The notes beneath the pieces are model-generated. The model did no database searches. It saw only the letters and a list, made by a program, of their open reading frames with translations, and was not told the DNA's origin. From Pseudoalteromonas rubra (GTDB taxonomy: Bacteria > Pseudomonadota > Gammaproteobacteria > Enterobacterales > Alteromonadaceae), in the NCBI RefSeq assembly GCF_005886805.2, contig NZ_CP045429.1, positions 4,310,501 through 4,374,500 on the forward strand: a stretch of 64,000 bases of DNA, written 5' to 3'. This document shows, piece by piece, positions 56,311 to 64,000 of the stretch. Made by a program: the position numbers and the translations under genes. The first letter of the stretch is position 1. Each line of letters starts with the position of its first letter.

Positions 56311-56484
56311 ATACCAATTTCACTTAATACCTGTTCAATTTGAAGGAGCAAATAGGACGCTAACGGCGTTAAAAATTTCTCATTTAGAACCTTATACCTT
56401 AGACATAGGTTCACAAATTTTTGTCTGGTTATCGACCCTATTTTCTCGCCTCAAAATAGAACACTTAATTAAGCAAATTGGTAT
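56311..56484. repeat. MITE-like intergenic repeat (174 bp)
   Basis: Bounded by ATACCAATTT and its exact inverse AAATTGGTAT, with further related arms (CACTTAAT inside the left end, ACTTAATTAAG inside the right). No open frame. It resembles the short, non-coding, inverted-repeat elements that I recall as abundant in Pseudoalteromonas and relatives. Copy number cannot be seen from one window. Confidence 0.6.
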
Positions 56485-56647
56485 TACCCGAACATTCTTT
56501 TGGTTATTTCCCGCAGTTTGATACACTGGTGGCACTTTCAGGCTCATCATCCCCGCTTTTTGATTGGCGTCACACGATGCGATTGCTCTTCTGGGTGCAT
56601 ACATGAGTCTCACCGTCGCAGAGGTATTTACAGGAAATACAAACCAC

Positions 56648-57637
56648 ATGTTAGAGCCGTCAGAGTTAACCTTTCAACCCGCCTGGTGGATGCGTAACCG
56701 TCACCTGCAAACCATTTTGCCCCGTCTGTTCAGGCCAAACCTGAAAGCCAATGTACGCTACGAGCACCTCGAGACACCCGACGATGACTTTCTAGAGCTG
56801 GCCTGGGCGAATAATGGTAATCAACAAGCTCCGCTGGTTGTCGTACTGCACGGACTTGAAGGTAACATCAATAGCTTTTATGCCAAAGGGCTGCTTCGGG
56901 CACTGACCACTGCTGGGTTGGACGCCGTACTGATGCACTTTCGTAACTGCTCACGTCAGGTGAACCGTCAGGCCCGGGCCTACCACAGCGGTGAAACCGG
57001 CGACCTGGCATTTTTACTGCAAACCTTGAAGCAACGCTTTGTTGATCGTCCCTTGTACGCAGTGGGATTCTCGCTGGGCGGTAATGTGCTGGCCAAATAC
57101 CTTGGAGAACAAGGTCATGACAGCCAGCTGGATGGGGCTGCGGTGATCTCTGCACCCTACCACTTGTCTTCCTCCTGCCAGGTGATCCGCAAGAGCTGTT
57201 TTAAACTGTATCAAAAATACTTGCTTGATCGCATGAAGCGCTCTTTTTCGCGCAAGTTTGAACAAATAGAAGATGCACTTCAGATCGGCCGTGATGAGAT
57301 TCAGCAGATCCGTGATCTGTGGCAGTTTGATGAGCGGATCACTGCGCCATTACATGGCTTTAAAGGTGCAGAAGATTACTATGCCAAAGCCAGTGCGCAA
57401 CCCTATCTGAAGCAAATAACCACGCCGACCTTGCTGATCCATGCAGCCGATGATCCCATGCTGTCGACCCGTGCGATCCCAACTCAGGCTCAGATCAGCG
57501 ATCAGGTTACGCTGGCAGTATCGCCGCAAGGGGGCCATGTCGGCTTTATTGCCGGTCGCAACCCACTCAGGCCTGTTTTCTGGCTTGAGCAAATTGTCCC
57601 CGCTTATTTGCATTCACTACTAAATCATCGAGTTTAA
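56648..57637 (+). CDS. yheT: Alpha/beta-hydrolase YheT
   Basis: A 329-residue hydrolase of the YheT/ABHD1-3 type. [15 protein letters not shown] is the family hallmark; oxyanion region [12 protein letters not shown], nucleophile motif GFSLGGN (Ser), Asp in AADDPML and His in GGHVGFI complete the triad. Natural substrate unknown. The ATG at 56648 has AGGAA about 10 nt upstream and gives E. coli-like length; ATG at 56603 is an alternative. yheU follows 7 nt later. Confidence 0.9.
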   Translation: MLEPSELTFQPAWWMRNRHLQTILPRLFRPNLKANVRYEHLETPDDDFLELAWANNGNQQAPLVVVLHGLEGNINSFYAKGLLRALTTAGLDAVLMHFRNCSRQVNRQARAYHSGETGDLAFLLQTLKQRFVDRPLYAVGFSLGGNVLAKYLGEQGHDSQLDGAAVISAPYHLSSSCQVIRKSCFKLYQKYLLDRMKRSFSRKFEQIEDALQIGRDEIQQIRDLWQFDERITAPLHGFKGAEDYYAKASAQPYLKQITTPTLLIHAADDPMLSTRAIPTQAQISDQVTLAVSPQGGHVGFIAGRNPLRPVFWLEQIVPAYLHSLLNHRV

Positions 57638-57644
57638 AGAAGTT

Positions 57645-57890
57645 ATGATCATTCCATATCAGCAACTGGATCCAGCCACGCTAAGCAATCTAATTGAGCA
57701 TTATGTGCTGCGAGAAGGCACCGACTATGGTGACAGTGAAATCAGTACGGAACGTAAAGTCGAGCAGGTTCATGCTCAGCTTAAGTCAGGAGAAGCATTA
57801 CTGGTTTATTCTGAATTGCATGAGTCTGTCAATATTGTTTCGAAAGCCCAATTCCAGGCGATGCAGACCGAGGATTACACCTACGACTAA
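57645..57890 (+). CDS. yheU: YheU family protein
   Basis: An 81-residue acidic protein: [30 protein letters not shown] and [13 protein letters not shown] match YheU. Role unknown. It sits directly behind yheT, as in enterobacteria. Confidence 0.93.
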   Translation: MIIPYQQLDPATLSNLIEHYVLREGTDYGDSEISTERKVEQVHAQLKSGEALLVYSELHESVNIVSKAQFQAMQTEDYTYD

Positions 57891-57988
57891 TTTCGGTCAG
57901 TCCCACGGGCAAACCGACAGAATGGATTGTAGATCAACGCCAACTTGCTACAATCGACACACACTACAAAGAATAACAAGGTCAATCC

Positions 57989-59173
57989 ATGAAGTTACCC
58001 GCTACACTCTGCGCCCTGGCTTTAAGCTTGTCGAATGCCTACGCCAGCGACATTAAGGTATCTGAGCGCGCCCACCGCATCGCTCAGCAGAACCTCCTGA
58101 TAGACACACACATCGACGTTCCTTATCGTATCAAGGAGCACTGGGAAGATGTCACTAAGGCCACGAAAGGCGGCGACTTTGATTATCCCCGTGCGGTGCA
58201 GGGTGGTCTGAACGCCCCCTTTATGTCGATATATATTCCTGCGAACCTGGAGTTTGAAGGCAAAGGTAAAAGCTACCAACTGGCAAACCAGCTAATAGAT
58301 GGCATGGAAGCGCTGGCGCAACGCGCACCAGATAAATTTGCCATGGCCTACAATACCAAAGATATCCTTCGTCATTTTCGTGAAAAGAAAATCTCGGTTG
58401 CAATGGGCATGGAGAACGGCTCCCCCATTGAAGGTGATATAAATAACCTGAAGCATTTCTTTGATAGAGGTGTACGCTATATCACTCTGGCACACTCACA
58501 AAGCAACCATATTTCTGACTCGTCGTACGACATTCGCCGTAAGTGGAAAGGCCTGAGCCCATTTGGTAAAAAGCTTGTCGTGGAAATGAATAAGATTGGT
58601 ATGCTGATCGATGTCTCGCATATTTCAGATGCCGCCTTCTATCAAGTGATGGAACTGTCTAAAGTACCCGTGATTGCATCACATTCCTCGTTGCGCAAAT
58701 ACACTCCTGGATTTGAGCGTAATATGGATGACGATATGCTCAAAGCCCTGAAAAAGAATGGCGGAGTCATTCAAATTAACTTTGGTTCAAGCTTTGTTAC
58801 AGCCAGCTCCCGCAGTTGGTACGACCAACGCAATGAAGCAGAAGCGCAAGCAACCAGTCAGGGCAAAAGCAAAACCGATTTCAGAGCAGCATACCGTGCG
58901 AAAAACCCATTCCCGTACGCCACTTTGGAGCAAGTACTCGACCACATTGATCATGTCGTAGAACTCATTGGTATCGACCATGTGGGGATTGGCTCCGATT
59001 ATGACGGTGTTGGTGATTCATTGCCTATCGGATTAAAAGACGTCTCTACTTACCCTAACCTGGTACAGGGTCTGTTGGACCGTAACTACACCGAAGGACA
59101 GATCAAGAAAATACTGGGTGGCAATACCCTGCGTGTATGGCGTCATGCAGAAGAGTACGCAAAACAGTTTTAA
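57989..59173 (+). CDS. Secreted membrane-type dipeptidase (M19 family)
   Basis: A 394-residue zinc dipeptidase with a signal peptide (MKLPATLCALALSLSNAYA). Metal ligands can be placed: H and D in LIDTHIDVPYR, bridging E in GMENGSP, and His residues in IDVSHISD and VIASHSSLR; GIGSDYDGVGD is the later conserved Asp. The family hydrolyses dipeptides, including those with D-residues in the C-terminal position. It is followed by a hairpin terminator and stands alone. Confidence 0.9.
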   Translation: MKLPATLCALALSLSNAYASDIKVSERAHRIAQQNLLIDTHIDVPYRIKEHWEDVTKATKGGDFDYPRAVQGGLNAPFMSIYIPANLEFEGKGKSYQLANQLIDGMEALAQRAPDKFAMAYNTKDILRHFREKKISVAMGMENGSPIEGDINNLKHFFDRGVRYITLAHSQSNHISDSSYDIRRKWKGLSPFGKKLVVEMNKIGMLIDVSHISDAAFYQVMELSKVPVIASHSSLRKYTPGFERNMDDDMLKALKKNGGVIQINFGSSFVTASSRSWYDQRNEAEAQATSQGKSKTDFRAAYRAKNPFPYATLEQVLDHIDHVVELIGIDHVGIGSDYDGVGDSLPIGLKDVSTYPNLVQGLLDRNYTEGQIKKILGGNTLRVWRHAEEYAKQF

Positions 59174-59181
59174 CCTGCAGT

Positions 59182-59210
59182 GAGAAGTGGCCCTGCCACT
59201 TCTCCTTCTT
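59182..59210 (+). terminator. Terminator-like hairpin after the dipeptidase gene
   Basis: GAGAAGTGGC-cct-GCCACTTCTC, a perfect 10-bp stem 8 nt after the stop, followed by CTTCTT. The T-tract is mixed but the stem is strong. Confidence 0.65.
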
Positions 59211-59472
59211 CCTGCTAAGCTCGATTTCGCTCCCTATATCAACGGCCTTTTTGCACTGCCCCAACTCAGATCAAAGCTACATACGAACAATCATCATTGG
59301 CGAATAAACAGCCTGATGAAACCAGACAGAGAAACACTGACATGACAGTAATAAAACTGAGTAAGCGCATTGATAGTCAGAGTAATGAGATAAAACGGAA
59401 GAGAATAAGATTAAATAGAATATTAAACGGGTAGTAACGAGAGGGCTTAGATATAAAGTTACAGAAAAATAA
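59211..59472. other. AT-rich gene-free stretch
   Basis: About 260 bp between the dipeptidase terminator and the first tRNA remnant. It should contain the 3' end of the minus-strand initiator-tRNA transcript, but I see no clear terminator. A 30-codon basic frame (59342-59434, plus) lacks support. Confidence 0.4.
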
Positions 59473-59855
59473 GAAGAGTGAACCGACTTCCTTCGGTGAA
59501 GACCACTTAAGAAGTGATTGCGGGAGCCCTTGACTTATGAAGAGCGAACCGACGACCTTTCGGTGTTGCCACTTTAAAGTGCTTACCGGAGATTTTTAAT
59601 TATGAAGAATGAACCAACTACCTTCGGTGTTGCCACTTGAAAGTACTTACAGGAGATTTTGAACTATGAAGAGTGAACCGACTTCCTTCGGTGAAGACCA
59701 CTTAAGAAGTGATTTCGGGAGCCCTTGATTTATGAAGAGCGAACCGACGACCTTCGGCGTTACCACTCAGAAAGTGGTTGCGGGAGCCCTTGACTTATGA
59801 AGAGCGAACCGACGACCTTCGGCGTTACCACTCAGAAAGTGGTTGCGGGAGCCCT
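59473..59855 (-). repeat. Six tandem remnants derived from initiator tRNA (about 65-nt period)
   Basis: Units start near 59473, 59539, 59604, 59668, 59734 and 59799. Read on the minus strand, a full unit contains CCGAAGGTCGTCGGTTC (anticodon-stem 3' strand, variable loop and T-stem 5' strand of tRNA-fMet), then about 17 nt of unrelated sequence (gctcttcataagtcaag), then GGCTCCCGCAACCA (T-stem and acceptor 3' strands with CCA) and a hairpin ACCACT-ttctg-AGTGGT. Units farther from the intact tRNAs are more degenerate. They cannot form tRNAs because the 5' half is missing. Confidence 0.85.
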
Positions 59856-59921
59856 TGTTGTGATTCAATAAAACCGGACACTATTTTAGGTGGTATTATT
59901 ACCACTCAATGAGAGGTGTTT

Positions 59922-61084
<1,163 letters not shown>

Positions 61085-61092
61085 CCACTACA

Positions 61093-61209
61093 CCTTGACT
61101 TATGAAGAGCGAACCGACGACCTTCGGCGTTACCACTCAGAAAGTGGTTGCGGGAGCCCTTGACTTATGAAGAGCGAACCGAAGACCTTCGTCGTTACCA
61201 CTCAGAAAG
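61093..61209 (-). repeat. Two tRNA-fMet remnants adjoining the first intact tRNA
   Basis: Continuation of the 65-nt array on the other side of the IS3 element; one unit interrupted by the insertion and one complete unit with two substitutions (gaagaccttcg). They lead directly into the 3' CCA of the tRNA at 61210. Confidence 0.85.
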
Positions 61210-61286
<77 letters not shown>

Positions 61287-61357
61287 CCTGTATGTTCAAC
61301 GTTTTACTTCTGTTGAGAGAAGAGACAATCGAATATTCGATTTAACCACTCAAGAAG

Positions 61358-61422
61358 TGGTTGCGGGAGCCCTTGATTTATGAAGAGCGAACCGACGACC
61401 TTCGGCGTTACCACTCAGAAAG
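61358..61422 (-). repeat. tRNA-fMet remnant between tRNA copies 1 and 2
   Basis: One 65-nt unit beginning with the CCA complement TGG and ending against the CCA of copy 2. Same organisation as the main array. Upstream of it (61287-61357) is a spacer with the palindrome TCGAATATTCGA. Confidence 0.85.
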
Positions 61423-61499
<77 letters not shown>

Positions 61500-61570
61500 C
61501 CTGTATGTTCAGTTTTTTACTTCTACTGAGAGAAGGGAAAATCGAATATTCGATTTAACCACTCAGGAAG

Positions 61571-61635
61571 TGGTTGCGGGAGCCCTTGACTTATGAAGAG
61601 CGAACCGACGAACTTCGACGTTACCACTATAAAAG
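61571..61635 (-). repeat. tRNA-fMet remnant between tRNA copies 2 and 3
   Basis: One 65-nt unit with small changes (gaacttcgac, actataaaag) relative to the consensus. Again its end abuts the CCA of the next tRNA. Confidence 0.83.
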
Positions 61636-61712
<77 letters not shown>

Positions 61713-61803
61713 CCTGTATTTTCAACGTTTTACTTCTGTTGAGAGAAGTACTTAAACAGTTCTTTATGAGGCTTAATTTGCCCTAACTCTTTAAGAGGTC
61801 GCT

Positions 61804-61831
61804 ATAATATAGAATTGATTTAATATTGCAA
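61804..61831 (-). promoter_or_regulatory. Promoter of the initiator-tRNA operon
   Basis: On the minus strand TTGCAA (61826-61831), 16 nt, then TATTAT (61804-61809), followed by GCGACC, a GC-rich discriminator of the stringent type expected for stable RNA. It lies about 90 nt upstream of tRNA copy 3; no other tRNA gene intervenes. Confidence 0.65.
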
Positions 61832-61939
61832 GGTATTAATCGAGAAAAGGGCACCAACCGCTCAAAAAGCAGTCAAACCACCCTAGTTTAACGCCCAAAT
61901 ATGACATTTATTGTCTTAGCGGCCAAAACGGCCGCCAGG

Positions 61940-62737
61940 CTATTGCTCTCTCTGATGCGGATTAATCAGCTTCTGAAACTGCCAGTCGGGATGACCCATC
62001 ACAATGAAATCGGGATTTTCTGTACTTTCTCTTTGATTGTATGTCAGCGGGTTAAATTCAGCATCCGTGATACAGCCTCCAGCTTCTTCAACAATCACCT
62101 GTGATGCCCCCGTGTCCCATTCACCGGTCGGCCCAACCCGTAAAAAGCAGTCAGCCTTTCCTTCAGCCACGATGCACGCCTTAAGCGAACAAGACCCCAG
62201 TGCCACCGTATCAAACTGGCTGTTTAAATACTGACTTACAGCCTCAATTTTTTGCCTGCGGCTCACAGCCAGAGTCAGGGTGCTTTTCGGGGCAACAGAA
62301 ATCGGCTCATCGCGTCCAGCAATACGCTTAAACGCACCACCCTGATGAGTAGCAAAATAGGTCACGTCTTTTGCCGGCCAATGGATCACACCAAGCACAG
62401 GCTGATTGTTCTCAATCAGCGCTATGTTGACTGCAAAATCGCCACTTTCAAGAATGAACTCTCCGGTACCGTCCATAGGGTCCAGCAGCCAGTAACGTTG
62501 CCAGTGTTGTCGATTCTCTAGCGGGGGAATGGGTGTCTCTTCTGACATGATCGGTACATCTGGGGCCAGGGCTTGAAGCCCAGCGGTCAGTACTTCATTC
62601 GAAGCCAAATCGGCAGCCGTCACTGGCGTATGATCTGACTTTTCCCGCGCACCTATGTCGTCTTGCTGATAGATGGCCATGATCGCTTGCCCAGCCTGTT
62701 CAGCAAGCGCAATACAGGGCTCTAAAAATGACTGCAT
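61940..62737 (-). CDS. cysQ: 3'(2'),5'-bisphosphate nucleotidase
   Basis: A 265-residue Mg-dependent, lithium-sensitive phosphatase of the inositol monophosphatase fold that hydrolyses PAP to AMP, relieving product inhibition in sulfate assimilation. Motifs: MSEETP (metal Glu), LLDPMDGTGEF (DPxDGT) and WDTGASQVIVEEAGG. Its ATG overlaps the nudE stop by 1 nt (TAATG), so the two genes are coupled. Confidence 0.94.
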   Translation of the reverse strand: MQSFLEPCIALAEQAGQAIMAIYQQDDIGAREKSDHTPVTAADLASNEVLTAGLQALAPDVPIMSEETPIPPLENRQHWQRYWLLDPMDGTGEFILESGDFAVNIALIENNQPVLGVIHWPAKDVTYFATHQGGAFKRIAGRDEPISVAPKSTLTLAVSRRQKIEAVSQYLNSQFDTVALGSCSLKACIVAEGKADCFLRVGPTGEWDTGASQVIVEEAGGCITDAEFNPLTYNQRESTENPDFIVMGHPDWQFQKLINPHQREQ

Positions 62738-63300
62738 TAAGCCTCCGTTGTCAGGTACTGTTGCAGTAACAACAACGCGGCGACACTACGGGCTTCTGTA
62801 AAGTCAGGCTGACTCAGTAACCCTTGCCATTGCGACATGGGCCACTTCACCACCACCAGCGGTTCAGGCTCATCACCAGCCAATTGCTCCGGATATAAAT
62901 CCTGGGCCACTAAAATATGCATTCTGGCATTAAAGTAGCTGGGTGCCAGTGATAAGGTTTTCAAATCACAAAATTGATGAGCGCCAAAGCCAACTTCTTC
63001 TTTTAACTCACGATTTCCCGCTTCAATCGGGGTTTCCCCCGGATCAATCAGCCCTTTTGGAAAGCCAAGCTGATAATCATGTGTCCCCGCACAGTATTCT
63101 CTCACTAATAGTAGCTCATTTTCGGCTGATATGGGCACTATCATTACGGCACCCCGGCCGCCGCCACGAACACGTTCATACTCACGGCGCTCACCATTAG
63201 AAAATGACAGCGACAGTGACTCAACCGTAAAGAGCTTACTTTTTGCGACAACCTCAGAGGCTATTATCTCAGGGGGAATTGGGTGCTTTTTCTGTGACAT
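62737..63300 (-). CDS. nudE: ADP compounds hydrolase NudE (Nudix)
   Basis: A 187-residue Nudix enzyme acting on ADP-ribose, Ap3A and NADH-like compounds. The Nudix box is complete: GLIDPGETPIEAGNRELKEE followed by VGF, with the catalytic REXXEE Glu residues (RELKEE). Gene order nudE-cysQ with divergent yrfG is typical of gammaproteobacteria. Confidence 0.94.
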   Translation of the reverse strand: MSQKKHPIPPEIIASEVVAKSKLFTVESLSLSFSNGERREYERVRGGGRGAVMIVPISAENELLLVREYCAGTHDYQLGFPKGLIDPGETPIEAGNRELKEEVGFGAHQFCDLKTLSLAPSYFNARMHILVAQDLYPEQLAGDEPEPLVVVKWPMSQWQGLLSQPDFTEARSVAALLLLQQYLTTEA

Positions 63301-63361
63301 AGAGATTATTTTGCTATCATGGCGATTAACCTCATCATAAAGCCTTTACAGGTAAAAGCCT

Positions 63362-64000
63362 ATGTTAAATTGGTCAAAGATCGATACTGTGTTGCTGGAT
63401 ATGGACGGCACGTTACTCGACCTGCATTTTGATAATCATTTTTGGCTCGACGTGATCCCAAAAGCCCATGCCGTTAAGCAAGGTCTGACACTCGAACAAG
63501 CCCGGGCTGATATTCTCGCGCGCTATGAAGCTGTCATGGGACAGATTGAGTGGTATTGCCTGGATTACTGGCAACAACAACTTCAATTGCCCATTATGGA
63601 ACTCAAGCGCGAGATCCAGCATCTGATTTCTGTTCGAGAGGATGTACCAGCATTTTTACAAGCATTAAAAGCAGCCGGAAAAGAGTTGATTTTACTCACC
63701 AATGCGCACCCGGATAGCTTAAGTCTTAAAGTAGAAAGAACCCAGTTTGACCAATACCTGGATAAATTAATTTCAACGCACAGCTATGGGGTGAGTAAGG
63801 AAAGCCAGCAGCTATGGCAACAGGTTCAGGCTGATCTGGGGTTTGATAAAGACCGCACCTTATTTGTCGATGACAGTCTGGCGGTGTTGGCCGCAGCAAA
63901 AGAGTATGGCATCGGGCATTTACTGGCCATCGCGAATCCGGATAGCCAGCAACCTCACAACGACATCACTGACTACCCGGCCATTTGCGACTACCGCACG
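63362..64000 (+). CDS. yrfG: GMP/IMP nucleotidase YrfG (HAD family, 3' end outside window)
   Basis: 213 codons are present and the frame runs off the right edge; the E. coli protein is 222 residues, so little is missing. HAD motifs: DMDGTLLDL (nucleophile Asp), LLTNAHPDS (motif II) and LFVDDSLAV (motif IV). Purine nucleotidase converting GMP and IMP to nucleosides. Divergent from nudE across about 60 bp. Confidence 0.93.
   Translation, partial: MLNWSKIDTVLLDMDGTLLDLHFDNHFWLDVIPKAHAVKQGLTLEQARADILARYEAVMGQIEWYCLDYWQQQLQLPIMELKREIQHLISVREDVPAFLQALKAAGKELILLTNAHPDSLSLKVERTQFDQYLDKLISTHSYGVSKESQQLWQQVQADLGFDKDRTLFVDDSLAVLAAAKEYGIGHLLAIANPDSQQPHNDITDYPAICDYRT

Noticed and set aside
59342..59434. 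30-codon basic open frame near the tRNA array (MTVIKLSKRI...)
   Set aside because: It recalls the protamine-like tpr gene behind E. coli tyrT, but it lies on the opposite strand from the tRNA operon, has no good ribosome binding site and the region is AT-rich, so it is probably chance.

Overview
The window is a chromosomal segment of a marine gammaproteobacterium, most likely Pseudoalteromonas. The evidence is the spc ribosomal operon, the hemE-rsd, fkpA-slyX-yheV-yheS-yheT-yheU and cysQ-nudE/yrfG neighbourhoods, a DUF3149 mini-protein and a TorF-type porin. The species cannot be fixed from sequence alone.

Layout. (1) 1-5.1 kb, minus strand: spc ribosomal operon from rplN to secY (secY cut by the window edge). 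The S10 operon is not upstream; a secreted polysaccharide deacetylase follows. (2) 5.4-12.8 kb: deacetylase, AsmA-family protein, a conserved unknown, a TorF/Gcw_chp porin, an aldo/keto reductase and purT. (3) 12.9-29.8 kb, plus strand: a compact four-gene nonribosomal peptide synthetase (NRPS) operon. Its architecture is A-PCP-C-A-PCP, then dock-C-A-PCP-C-A-PCP, then dock-C-A-PCP-TE, followed by a translationally coupled MFS exporter. Five modules are visible and there are no epimerase domains. The second adenylation domain reads out the textbook threonine code. Subunits 2 and 3 start with TubC-type docking domains, and subunits 1 and 2 both end in Met-Glu-Leu. The terminal thioesterase has Cys where Ser is usual. 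A palindrome overlaps the probable promoter. (4) 29.8-37.2 kb: fumarylacetoacetase-family hydrolase, an iodotyrosine-deiodinase-like flavoprotein, and a divergent locus with a two-cysteine ArsR (SqrR/BigR type), an RND pump with its adaptor, a DUF2892 membrane protein and a rhodanese, with tandem palindromes between the arms. (5) 37.4-48.2 kb: S41 peptidase/beta-lactamase fusion lipoprotein, periplasmic binding protein, YbdG-like channel, two tandem acyltransferases, speA/speE (polyamines) and hemE.

(6) 48.2-59.2 kb: a candidate small RNA, rsd with an IS4-family element inserted inside its terminator, then the fkpA-slyX-yheV-yheS-yheT-yheU neighbourhood and a dipeptidase. (7) 59.4-61.8 kb: three identical initiator tRNA genes on the minus strand, interspersed with and followed by about ten 65-nt remnants built from tRNA-fMet 3' parts, into which an IS3-family element has inserted (3-bp target duplication, -1 frameshift signal). 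(8) 61.9-64 kb: cysQ, nudE and divergent yrfG (cut by the window edge).

The least ordinary parts are the NRPS operon with its Cys thioesterase and docking tails, the initiator-tRNA remnant array, and the sulfide-type ArsR/RND/rhodanese locus. All functional assignments rest on reading motifs by eye; no database search was run.
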